A stretch of 64,000 nucleotides of DNA from NCBI RefSeq assembly GCF_019966535.1, contig NZ_JAIMID010000016.1:1-64000 (forward strand), read 5' to 3'. This document shows, piece after piece, positions 26,702-34,056 of the stretch. The translations under genes were made by a program, and so were the position numbers. Position 1 is the stretch's first letter, and each line of letters opens with the position of its first letter. A model generated the notes under the pieces. That model was not told where the DNA came from, ran no database searches, and saw only the letters and a program-made list of their open reading frames with translations. This stretch comes from Mesobacterium pallidum (GTDB lineage Bacteria; Pseudomonadota; Alphaproteobacteria; Rhodobacterales; Rhodobacteraceae).

Positions 26702-27499
26702 TCAGGCTTTCTTGAGCTCCACGCCCGGGGCATAGGCGATGAAGAAGGGGTTTGCGAAATCCTCCTTCCCATAGGTGAGCGGCGTGTGATCGTCAAAGCG
26801 GATCACGTCGCCCCCGGCGCCCAGCAGCACGGCATGGCCGGCGGCGGTGTCCCATTCCATCGTGCGTCCGACGCGGGGGTAGATGTCGGCCTCGCCCGTG
26901 GCGACAAGGCAGAACTTGAGGCTCGAGCCCGCGCTTTTCATGTCGGCGGTCTTGTACTTGGCGATGTAATCGTCGGTCGCCTGGTCGCGGTGCGACTTCG
27001 ACGCCACGACATAAAGCGCGTCATTGTCCGGGGTGCGGACCTTGAGCGGGGTGGTGGCGCCCACACTGTCCTTGGCGAAATCGCCGGTCTCTTCGACCGT
27101 GGTGCCATCGGCCTGGGTGTAGAACAGGCGGCCCTTGGCGGGCGCGTAGACCACGCCGCGCTGCGGCTTGCCGTCGACGACATAGGCGATGTTCACGGTG
27201 AAATCGCCGCGGCGCTTGATGAATTCCTTGGTGCCGTCCAGCGGGTCGACGATGAGAAAGGTGTTCGCGGTCTCGGAATGGCTGGCCGATTGCTCTTCGG
27301 TCACCAGGGCCACGTCGGGGAAGGCGGCGCGCAGGCCGGCGCTGATCAGCGCATCGGCGGCCTCGTCGGCCTCGGTCACCGGGCTTTCGTCCGATTTCAC
27401 CTTCACGTCGAAATCGTCGGCGTCGTAGATGTCCATGATCTTGTCGCCGGCTTCCAGCGCGAGGCGACGAATGACTTCGGTCAGTTTCGCGTAATCCAA
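26702..27499 (-). CDS. cysQ: 3'(2'),5'-bisphosphate nucleotidase
   Basis: A 265-residue inositol-monophosphatase-fold enzyme that hydrolyses 3'-phosphoadenosine 5'-phosphate, the by-product of PAPS-dependent sulfation. Metal ligands lie in VTEEQSA and DPLDGTKEFIKR, with EWDTAAGHAV near the C-terminus. This fits the sulfotransferase 7 kb away, which would generate PAP. The start is a TTG at 27499 with TCTGGAGAAGC upstream; no ATG or GTG lies near the conserved N-terminus (DYAKLTEVIRRLA). Confidence 0.92.
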   Translation of the reverse strand: MDYAKLTEVIRRLALEAGDKIMDIYDADDFDVKVKSDESPVTEADEAADALISAGLRAAFPDVALVTEEQSASHSETANTFLIVDPLDGTKEFIKRRGDFTVNIAYVVDGKPQRGVVYAPAKGRLFYTQADGTTVEETGDFAKDSVGATTPLKVRTPDNDALYVVASKSHRDQATDDYIAKYKTADMKSAGSSLKFCLVATGEADIYPRVGRTMEWDTAAGHAVLLGAGGDVIRFDDHTPLTYGKEDFANPFFIAYAPGVELKKA

Positions 27500-27647
27500 A
27501 TTGCTTCTCCAGACGTGCCCGCCGGGCCGGGGCGGCGGAATTGTTGATTTCGGGGCCGAAGTCCTTATGATGGGATGGCAACGGATCGGCAAGAATTCCG
27601 TGCCAAAAAGCCCGTCAGCGGCACAGATGCGCGAGGCAGACCGCACG

Positions 27648-28469
27648 ATGTTCCAGCAAACGCGCCCCCGGTCGCGTCTCTCGTCCGCCCTGGCGATGGC
27701 CGAGGTGACGTATCACGTCGCGGTCCGGCAGGTCCGAAAGACCCATGGCAATGCGCTTGTCGCTCTGGCCGTGAACATGCTGCAGGCGGTGATCTTCGTG
27801 CTCGCCTTCTACGTGATGTTCGTCATGCTGGGCCTGCGCGGCTCGGCCATCCGGGGCGATTTCATGGTCTACATCATGACCGGGATCTTCCTCTACATGA
27901 CCCACATCAAGGCGATGGGGGCCGTGTCGGGGGCCGATGGGCCGACCTCTCCGATGATGCAGCATGCGCCGATGAACCCGATCATCTCGGTCTGCGCGGC
28001 CATGCTGTCGACGCTATACATCCAGGTGCTGTCGGTCTTCGTGATCCTGTTTGCCTACGACGTGGGCTGGGGCCCGATCGAGATCTACGATCCCATCGGC
28101 TGCATGGGCATGATCCTGCTGGCCTGGTTCACCGGCGGGGCCATCGGGCTGGTGCTGCTGGCGGTCAAACCCTGGGCGCCGACCTTCGTGTCGATCTTCT
28201 CGACCGTCTACCAGCGGGCCAACATGATCGCCTCGGGCAAGATGTTCGTGGCCAACCAGCTGCCCGGCTACATGATCGCCATGTTCAACTGGAACCCGCT
28301 GTTCCACACCATCGACCAGTCGCGCGGCTATGCGTTCAAGAACTACTTTCCGCACAATTCCAACCTGACCTACCCGATCTGGTTCGGCATTGCCTTCCTG
28401 ATGATCGGCTTGATGGGCGAATTCTACACCCGCAAACATGCCAGCGCCTCCTGGGCGGCCAAGCGATGA
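27648..28469 (+). CDS. ABC-2 type export permease, lone
   Basis: A 273-residue polytopic membrane protein of the ABC-2 transporter family (polysaccharide/capsule exporter-like). A cytoplasmic N-terminus (RSRLSSALAMAEVTYHVAVR) is followed by about six hydrophobic spans, beginning with ALAVNMLQAVIFVLAFYVMF. No ATPase is adjacent, so it must pair with one elsewhere. Given the glycan and Kdo genes nearby, surface polysaccharide export is a reasonable guess. ATG 27648 is preferred; an in-frame ATG at 27626 is an alternative. It is divergent from cysQ. Confidence 0.82.
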   Translation: MFQQTRPRSRLSSALAMAEVTYHVAVRQVRKTHGNALVALAVNMLQAVIFVLAFYVMFVMLGLRGSAIRGDFMVYIMTGIFLYMTHIKAMGAVSGADGPTSPMMQHAPMNPIISVCAAMLSTLYIQVLSVFVILFAYDVGWGPIEIYDPIGCMGMILLAWFTGGAIGLVLLAVKPWAPTFVSIFSTVYQRANMIASGKMFVANQLPGYMIAMFNWNPLFHTIDQSRGYAFKNYFPHNSNLTYPIWFGIAFLMIGLMGEFYTRKHASASWAAKR

Positions 28470-29068
28470 TCCGGGTGCTGGCCCTTCTGCTGCTGTGCGC
28501 CGCACCGGCTGCGGCCGAGGTCTGGCCGCAGCTTTACGACGTGACCGGGGTCGCCGCGGACGACGTGTTGAACATCCGGGCCGAGCCGGACGCAGGGGCG
28601 CCGATCCTCGGCACGCTGGCCCCGGATGCGCGCGGGGTCGAGGTGATCGCGGAAGAAAACGGCTGGGGCCTTGTCAACACGGGCGAGGGCGCGGGCTGGA
28701 CATCCCTGCGCTATCTCGCCCTGCATGACATAGGCCCCGCGCTGCTGGCGCCGCGCCTGAGCTGCGGCGGGACCGAACCGTTCTGGGATCTCGACCTCGT
28801 GCCCGGCGAGACGGCGCAGTTCGACCTCTTCGGCGACAAGGGGCCGGTCCATGCGGCCAGCGGGCTGCAACGCGCCTATGGCACGCCGATCGGCATGGCC
28901 TTCACCGCCACGTCAGGCGCCGCCCGGATGACCGGCATGATCGAGGCGCGGGACTGTTCCGACGGCATGTCCGACCGGGTCTACGGAATCTCGCTGGGCC
29001 TCCTGGTCGAGGGGGCGGGCGACAACTCGGGCCACTACATGGGCTGTTGTTCGTTGCAGGCCGACTAG
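28466..29068 (+). CDS. Exported SH3-domain protein
   Basis: A 200-residue secreted protein. A signal peptide (MIRVLALLLLCAAPAAAEV) precedes a bacterial SH3 domain (about 20-85; DDVLNIRAEPDAGAPILGTL, GWTSLRYLAL). The C-terminal 100 residues resemble the COG3650-like/META-type envelope domain (SCGGTEPFWDLDL, DCSDGMSDRVYG) found in Rhodobacterales. It probably binds peptidoglycan or acts in the periplasm. Its ATG overlaps the permease stop (ATGA), so translation is coupled. Confidence 0.85.
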   Translation: MIRVLALLLLCAAPAAAEVWPQLYDVTGVAADDVLNIRAEPDAGAPILGTLAPDARGVEVIAEENGWGLVNTGEGAGWTSLRYLALHDIGPALLAPRLSCGGTEPFWDLDLVPGETAQFDLFGDKGPVHAASGLQRAYGTPIGMAFTATSGAARMTGMIEARDCSDGMSDRVYGISLGLLVEGAGDNSGHYMGCCSLQAD

Positions 29069-29676
29069 AGCGCCACCCGCAGCGTCAGGTTTAGCCGCCC
29101 GCCTTCGCGCAACAGCGTGCTGGTGCCGGGGCGGATGCGGTCCACCCCATGGTGGGCCAGCCGCGCATCGCCGCCGATCACCACCACGTCGCCGGACTGC
29201 AGCCAGACGGATTCGGTCTTGCCGCCCCGTTCGACATTGCCGACGCGGAACAGCGCGTCGTCGCCCAGCGAGATCGACACCACCGGCATCGAAAAATCCG
29301 CCTCGTCCCGGTCCTGGTGCATCCCCATCCTGGCCTCGGGCCCGTAGAAGTTGACGAGGCAGCTGTCGGGCTGCCGGTCCACCCCCGCGACCGCGTCCCA
29401 GACCGCCAGCACCTCGGGCGGGATCGGCGGCCAGGCCATGCCGCCGGGGTGCCGCGCATCGTAGCGATAGCCGCGCCGGTCGCTGATCCAGCCGACCGAC
29501 CCGGCCGAGGTCATGCGCACGCTCATCTGCTGGCCGCGCCGCGTCTCGGGATGGAACAGCGGCGCCGCGCGCACCACCTCGCGCACGGCTTCGACCAGCG
29601 CGGCCTGTTCGGCCGGCTCGAGCAGCCCCGGATGGAGCGTGCAACCTCTTACCGTCAAAGGTGTTTCATGCCGCAT
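29065..29676 (-). CDS. alkB: Alkylated DNA repair dioxygenase AlkB
   Basis: A 203-residue Fe(II)/2-oxoglutarate dioxygenase that removes methyl groups from 1-meA and 3-meC in DNA. Iron ligands are His120 and Asp122 in MGMHQDRDEADF and His176 in RLAHHGV. RLNLTLR near the C-terminus matches the 2-oxoglutarate-binding R-x-N-x-T-x-R of E. coli AlkB. It shares the CTAG at 29065-29068 with the convergent SH3 gene, each reading TAG as its stop. The start ATG 29676 lacks a strong ribosome-binding site. Confidence 0.94.
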   Translation of the reverse strand: MRHETPLTVRGCTLHPGLLEPAEQAALVEAVREVVRAAPLFHPETRRGQQMSVRMTSAGSVGWISDRRGYRYDARHPGGMAWPPIPPEVLAVWDAVAGVDRQPDSCLVNFYGPEARMGMHQDRDEADFSMPVVSISLGDDALFRVGNVERGGKTESVWLQSGDVVVIGGDARLAHHGVDRIRPGTSTLLREGGRLNLTLRVAL

Positions 29677-29751
29677 GTTTCGCTTTCGTGCACAGCTTGT
29701 GGTCCGTGTGTCAAATTGCACCAGAATCCCGCCAGAACCATCATGCCGGTG

Positions 29752-29780
29752 GTTGCAGGCTCAAATTCGCCTCCTTATAT
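29752..29780 (+). promoter_or_regulatory. RpoH-like heat-shock promoter of dnaK
   Basis: GTTG and CTTATAT are separated by 18 bases. This fits the alphaproteobacterial heat-shock pattern CTTG-N17/18-CYTATNT with one mismatch in the first box. The same bases also give a weak housekeeping reading (TTGCAG-N17-TATATA). Transcription would start near 29787, about 104 bases before dnaK. Confidence 0.6.
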
Positions 29781-29792
29781 ACCCTCCGAACC

Positions 29793-29815
29793 GTGATCGG
29801 GTGTGACCCGGTCAC
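29793..29815 (+). other. Stem-loop at the 5' end of the dnaK mRNA
   Basis: GTGATCGGGT and ACCCGGTCAC pair over ten bases with one G-U pair and a three-base loop. It begins about six bases after the predicted transcription start. It could protect the mRNA 5' end; it does not cover the ribosome-binding site, so it is not an obvious thermosensor. Confidence 0.5.
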
Positions 29816-29890
29816 CTCACAATCGGGGCGGGGATGCCATAACGGGTCCGCGTCTCGGGACATCGCCTTTAAGACAGAAGGGATCGAAAC

Positions 29891-31810
29891 ATGGCCAAAG
29901 TGATCGGTATCGACCTCGGCACCACCAACTCCTGCGTTGCCATCATGGACGGGTCGCAACCCCGCGTGATCGAAAACGCCGAAGGGGCACGCACCACCCC
30001 CTCGATCGTCGCGTTCGCCGAAGACGAACGCCTCGTCGGCCAAAGCGCCAAGCGCCAGGCCGTCACCAACCCGGAAAACACCGTCTTTGGCGTCAAACGC
30101 CTGATCGGCCGTCGCAACGACGACGCGGATCTTGCCAAGGACAAGAAGAACATGCCGTTCAACGTCATCGACGGCGGCAACGGCGACGCATGGGTCGAAG
30201 CCCGCGGTGAAAAGTACAGCCCCAGCCAGATCTCGGCCTTCATCCTGCAGAAGATGAAGGAAACCGCGGAATCCTACCTGGGCGAGGAAGTCACGCAGGC
30301 CGTCATCACCGTGCCCGCGTATTTCAACGACGCCCAGCGTCAGGCCACCAAGGACGCCGGCAAGATCGCCGGTCTCGAGGTGCTGCGGATCATCAACGAA
30401 CCGACGGCCGCCGCGCTGGCCTATGGCCTTGACAAGAAAGAGACCCGCACCATCGCGGTCTATGACCTTGGCGGCGGTACCTTCGACGTCACGATCCTCG
30501 AGATCGACGATGGCCTGTTCGAGGTGAAATCGACCAACGGGGACACGTTCCTCGGCGGTGAAGACTTCGACATGCGGATCGTCAACTACCTGGCGGACGA
30601 GTTCAAGAAAGAGCACTCGGTCGACCTGCGGGCCGACAAGATGGCGCTGCAACGTCTCAAGGAAGCGGCCGAGAAGGCCAAGATCGAGCTGTCGAGCTCG
30701 AGCCAGACCGAGATCAACCAGCCGTTCATCTCGATGGGCTCGAACGGTCAGCCGCTGCACATGGTCATGAAGCTGACCCGCGCCAAGCTGGAAAGCCTGG
30801 TCGGCGACCTGATCAAGGGCTCGCTGAAGCCCTGCCAGGCCGCGCTGAAGGATGCGGGCCTCTCGACCTCGGACATCGACGAAGTCGTGTTGGTCGGCGG
30901 CATGACCCGGATGCCGAAGGTCATCGAAGAGGTGACCAAGTTCTTCGGCAAAGAGCCGCACAAGGGCGTGAACCCGGATGAAGTCGTGGCCATGGGCGCC
31001 GCGATCCAGGCCGGCGTGCTGCAGGGTGACGTGAAAGACGTGGTCCTGCTGGACGTGACCCCGCTGAGCCTTGGCATCGAGACGCTGGGCGGTGTGTTCA
31101 CCCGCCTGATCGACCGCAACACGACCATCCCGACGAAGAAGAGCCAGATCTTCTCGACCGCCGAGGACAACCAGAACGCCGTGACGATCCGGGTGTTCCA
31201 GGGCGAACGCGAGATGGCTGCCGACAACAAGATGCTTGGCCAGTTCAACCTGGAAAACATCCCGCCGGCACCGCGCGGCATGCCGCAGATCGAGGTGACC
31301 TTCGACATCGACGCCAACGGCATCGTGTCGGTCCAGGCCAAGGACAAGGGCACCGGCAAGGAGCAGAAGATCACCATCCAGGCGTCGGGTGGCCTGTCGG
31401 ACGAGGACATCGAGAAGATGGTCGCGGATGCAGAGGCCAACGCCGATGCGGACAAGGCCCGTCGCGAGCTGGTCGAGGCCAAGAACCAGGCCGAGAGCCT
31501 GATCCACTCGACCGAGAAATCGATCGAGGAGCATGGCGACAAGGTCGACCCGTCGACCATCGAGGCGATCGAACTGGCCGTGGCCGCGCTCAAGGACGAG
31601 CTCGAGAACGAGAATGCCGACAAGATCAAGTCGGGCATCCAGAACGTGACCGAGGCGGCGATGCGCCTGGGCGAGGCGATCTACAAGGCCAGCCAGGACG
31701 AGGGTGGCCAGTCGGATGCGCCGGATTCGGGTACGGCTTCGGGGCCGGCGGATGACGATGACATCGTCGATGCGGACTTCGAGGACCTCGGCGACAACAA
31801 GCGCTCGTAA
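29891..31810 (+). CDS. dnaK: Chaperone DnaK (Hsp70)
   Basis: A 639-residue Hsp70. The ATPase domain (1-385) begins IGIDLGTTNSCVAIMDG and includes VYDLGGGTFDVTILE and VLVGGMTRMPKV. The substrate-binding domain follows (LLDVTPLSLGIETLGG), then a helical lid and a charged tail ending in DDDIVDADFEDL, as in bacterial DnaK. It works with DnaJ encoded downstream and GrpE (not here). A ribosome-binding site GAAGGGA precedes the ATG. Confidence 0.99.
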   Translation: MAKVIGIDLGTTNSCVAIMDGSQPRVIENAEGARTTPSIVAFAEDERLVGQSAKRQAVTNPENTVFGVKRLIGRRNDDADLAKDKKNMPFNVIDGGNGDAWVEARGEKYSPSQISAFILQKMKETAESYLGEEVTQAVITVPAYFNDAQRQATKDAGKIAGLEVLRIINEPTAAALAYGLDKKETRTIAVYDLGGGTFDVTILEIDDGLFEVKSTNGDTFLGGEDFDMRIVNYLADEFKKEHSVDLRADKMALQRLKEAAEKAKIELSSSSQTEINQPFISMGSNGQPLHMVMKLTRAKLESLVGDLIKGSLKPCQAALKDAGLSTSDIDEVVLVGGMTRMPKVIEEVTKFFGKEPHKGVNPDEVVAMGAAIQAGVLQGDVKDVVLLDVTPLSLGIETLGGVFTRLIDRNTTIPTKKSQIFSTAEDNQNAVTIRVFQGEREMAADNKMLGQFNLENIPPAPRGMPQIEVTFDIDANGIVSVQAKDKGTGKEQKITIQASGGLSDEDIEKMVADAEANADADKARRELVEAKNQAESLIHSTEKSIEEHGDKVDPSTIEAIELAVAALKDELENENADKIKSGIQNVTEAAMRLGEAIYKASQDEGGQSDAPDSGTASGPADDDDIVDADFEDLGDNKRS

Positions 31811-31830
31811 GCGGCGCGATGGAACCCGGA

Positions 31831-31867
31831 GGGCCGGTCCGATCACCGGGCCGGCCCTTCTTGTTCC
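31831..31867 (+). terminator. Partial terminator between dnaK and dnaJ
   Basis: GGGCCGGTCC and GGGCCGGCCC can pair over ten bases with one mismatch and a seven-base loop, followed by TTCTTGTT. It lies 20 bases after the dnaK stop. Such a hairpin would reduce read-through and set the higher DnaK-to-DnaJ ratio. Confidence 0.65.
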
Positions 31868-31883
31868 CTGAAGGGGATAATCC

Positions 31884-33038
31884 ATGGCGAAAAGAGATTA
31901 TTACGAGACGCTGGGCGTCGCCAAGGGCGCCTCGGCCGAAGAGCTGAAGAAGGCCTATCGCAAGAAGGCCAAGGAACTGCACCCGGACCGCAACTCGGAC
32001 AACCCGAACGCGGAGGCGCAGTTCAAGGAAATCAACGAGGCCTACGAGGTCCTGAAGGACGCCGACAAGAAGGCGGCCTATGACCGGTTCGGCCATGCGG
32101 CCTTTGAAGGTGGCATGGGCGGCGGCGGTGGTCGTCGGCCCGGTGGCGCCGGTGGGCAGGGCGATTTCGCCTCGGCCTTTTCGGACGTGTTCGACGACCT
32201 GTTCGGCGATTTCATGGGCGGGCGCGGCGGGCCGGGTGGCCGGCAGCGCGCGGCCCGCGGCGCCGACCTGCGCTACAACCTGCGCGTGACGCTGGAAGAG
32301 GCCTATTCTGGCCTGCAAAAGACGATCAACGTGCCGACTTCGGTCGCCTGCGGGTCCTGCGAGGGCTCGGGCGCCGAGGGCGGGGCCGAGCCGACCACCT
32401 GTCCGACCTGTTCGGGCATGGGCAAGGTGCGGGCGCAGCAGGGATTCTTTACCGTTGAGCGGACCTGCCCGACCTGTTCGGGCCTGGGCCAGATCATCAA
32501 GAACCCCTGCAAGACCTGTCACGGCCAGGGCCGGGTGCAGAAGGATCGGTCGCTGTCGGTCAACATCCCCGCGGGGGTGGAGACGGGCACGCGCATCCGA
32601 CTTGCCGGAGAGGGCGAGGCGGGGATGCGCGGCGGGCCGTCGGGGGATCTGTACATCTTTATCGAGGTGCGGACCCACGACCTGTTCGAGCGCGATGCCA
32701 ATGACCTGCACTGCCGGGTGCCGGTGGCCATGGCCACGGCTGCGCTGGGCGGCGACATCGAGGTGCCGACCATCGACGGCGGCCGCAGCCGGGTGAAGAT
32801 CCCGGCGGGCAGCCAGTCGGGGCGCCAGATGCGCCTGCGCGGCAAGGGCATGCCGGCCCTGCGCGGCGGGTTGCATGGCGACATGTTCATCGAGCTGGCG
32901 GTCGAGACCCCGGTCAACCTGACCTCGCGCCAGAAGGAGCTGCTGCGGGAATTTGCCGAGCTGTCGGAGGAGAACAACCCCGAGAGCAAGAGCTTCTTCT
33001 CCTCGGTGAAGACCTTCTGGGATTCGATGAAGGGGTGA
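31884..33038 (+). CDS. dnaJ: Chaperone DnaJ (Hsp40)
   Basis: A 384-residue type-I J-protein. The J domain has the HPD motif in ELHPDRNSD. A Gly/Phe-rich linker (GGMGGGGGRRPGGAGG) follows. Four zinc-binding repeats, CGSCEGSG, CPTCSGMG, CPTCSGLG and CKTCHGQG, form the central domain. The C-terminal substrate-binding domains end in FFSSVKTFWDSMKG. It stimulates the DnaK ATPase and delivers clients. Confidence 0.98.
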   Translation: MAKRDYYETLGVAKGASAEELKKAYRKKAKELHPDRNSDNPNAEAQFKEINEAYEVLKDADKKAAYDRFGHAAFEGGMGGGGGRRPGGAGGQGDFASAFSDVFDDLFGDFMGGRGGPGGRQRAARGADLRYNLRVTLEEAYSGLQKTINVPTSVACGSCEGSGAEGGAEPTTCPTCSGMGKVRAQQGFFTVERTCPTCSGLGQIIKNPCKTCHGQGRVQKDRSLSVNIPAGVETGTRIRLAGEGEAGMRGGPSGDLYIFIEVRTHDLFERDANDLHCRVPVAMATAALGGDIEVPTIDGGRSRVKIPAGSQSGRQMRLRGKGMPALRGGLHGDMFIELAVETPVNLTSRQKELLREFAELSEENNPESKSFFSSVKTFWDSMKG

Positions 33039-33101
33039 TCTGACGAACCCGTGCCGCCTGCGGCGCGGGCGAAAGGGCCAGTGGACCTTTCGGTCAGATC
33101 A
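33036..33101 (+). ncRNA. Compact three-way-junction fold at the dnaJ stop codon
   Basis: TGATCTGAC (33036-33044, containing the dnaJ stop) pairs perfectly with GTCAGATCA (33093-33101). Between them are two hairpins: CCCGTGCCGC/GCGGCGCGGG (33048-33069) and CGAAAGGGCC/GGACCTTTCG (33070-33092, one mismatch). The stems abut with only three unpaired bases. It may be an RNA end-structure or a palindromic repeat element; the sequence alone cannot decide. Confidence 0.5.
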
Positions 33102-33205
33102 CGGGCGGTGCCCCGGTCTCAGACCATTGGCGGAACCCCAGGGGCCTGCCGTTCCGCGGACCCGATCAAAATGAGCGCTTCCGCGCGCTTTCATTCATCA
33201 AACAG

Positions 33206-33240
33206 AGAGGCGACGCCACATGCGGGCGTCGCCTCTTGTG
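33206..33240 (+). terminator. Terminator-like hairpin after dnaJ
   Basis: A perfect 12-bp stem AGAGGCGACGCC / GGCGTCGCCTCT with a seven-base loop lies 168 bases after the dnaJ stop. The following bases TTGTGGTGT are only moderately T-rich. It separates dnaJ from the rimP operon. Confidence 0.7.
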
Positions 33241-33253
33241 GTGTCTGGCGGAT

Positions 33254-33285
33254 GCCTCCGGCGGGAGTTTATTGGCAAGATGAAG
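33254..33285 (+). repeat. Dispersed intergenic repeat, copy 3
   Basis: GCCTCCGGCGGGAGTTTATT followed by GGCAAGATGAAG matches the copy at 5101-5133 (opposite strand) over almost its entire length and the degenerate copy at 5057-5082. It is located between the dnaJ terminator and the rimP promoter. Confidence 0.78.
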
Positions 33286-33323
33286 GGGGACCGGCGCGCC
33301 CAACGCACCTCTCGCGATTGTCC

Positions 33324-33352
33324 TTGCAGATTCGAGGCGGGGGGCGTATACG
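33324..33352 (+). promoter_or_regulatory. Promoter of the rimP-nusA-ylxR-infB operon
   Basis: TTGCAG and TATACG are separated by 17 bases. The -35 starts with the essential TTG, and the -10 matches four of six. Transcription would start near 33358, leaving a leader of about 112 bases before rimP that includes an intrinsic terminator. Confidence 0.65.
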
Positions 33353-33367
33353 CGCCTCAACAGCGGC

Positions 33368-33430
33368 GCTTCGGCCTCCACCCCCGAAGCTCCACCGGAC
33401 AGTTGTGACGGGCCGCGCGCCCGTTTTTTT
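33368..33430 (+). terminator. Intrinsic terminator (attenuator) in the rimP leader
   Basis: Within the leader, GCTTCGG/CCGAAGC forms a 7-bp hairpin (33368-33390) with loop CCTCCACCC. A second hairpin ACGGGC/GCCCGT (33408-33424) is followed by seven T residues (33424-33430). The second is a bona fide terminator shape 40 bases before the rimP start, so transcription of the whole operon is probably subject to attenuation. Confidence 0.72.
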
Positions 33431-33469
33431 GTGCTTGAACGCACCCCGACCGAAGAGCGAAAGGATCCC

Positions 33470-34054
33470 ATGTCCAACGACCTGATCGCCAAGGCTGCCA
33501 TCGACCGCCGGTTGGCCGAGATCGTGGGCCCTGTCATCGAGGACATGGGCTTCGAGCTGGTCCGCATCCGGCTGATGGGCGGCAAGACCAAGACGCTGCA
33601 GATCATGGCCGAGCGCCCGACCGGCGGCATCGAGGTGGACGAATGCGCCCGGATCTCGACCGCCGTCAGCGCCGTGCTGGACGTCGAGGATCCGATTACC
33701 GACCCCTACACGCTCGAGGTGTCGAGCCCCGGCATCGACCGGCCGCTGACCCGGCTCAAGGATTTCGAGACCTTCGAGGGCTACGAGGCCCGGCTCGAGA
33801 CCGCCGAGATGCAGGGCGGGCGCAAGCGCTTCAAGGGCGAGCTGGCCGGCGTCGAGGACGGCGAAGTGCTGATCAATATCGAGGAAGCCGGCGAGACCGT
33901 GACCGTGGGGTTGCAGTTCGACTGGCTATCGGATGCCAAGCTGGTCCTGACGGACGAGCTGATCGCGGAAATGCTCAGGGCCCGCAAGGACGCGGGTTTC
34001 GACGAGTCCAAGTTTGATGACATCGAGGCCGAGACCTCGGACGAGGAGGAGTGA
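33470..34054 (+). CDS. rimP: Ribosome maturation factor RimP
   Basis: A 194-residue 30S assembly factor. The N-terminal domain includes GFELVRIRLMGGKTKTLQI and VDECARISTAVSAVLDVEDP; the characteristic VSSPGIDRPL loop lies near residue 90. The C-terminus is extended with an acidic tail (DDIEAETSDEEE). The first family residue is M-S-N-D at 33470, with AGAGCGAAAGG upstream. Its TGA overlaps an in-frame GTG ahead of nusA. Confidence 0.96.
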   Translation: MSNDLIAKAAIDRRLAEIVGPVIEDMGFELVRIRLMGGKTKTLQIMAERPTGGIEVDECARISTAVSAVLDVEDPITDPYTLEVSSPGIDRPLTRLKDFETFEGYEARLETAEMQGGRKRFKGELAGVEDGEVLINIEEAGETVTVGLQFDWLSDAKLVLTDELIAEMLRARKDAGFDESKFDDIEAETSDEEE

Positions 34055-34056
34055 AG

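Noticed and set aside
29741..31885. Long open frame on the minus strand opposite dnaK
   Set aside because: It is the antisense shadow of dnaK in high-GC DNA, with an unnatural composition (rich in Arg, Gly, Asp, Leu) and no ribosome-binding site. The same holds for open frames opposite infB, secA and the dehydrogenase gene.
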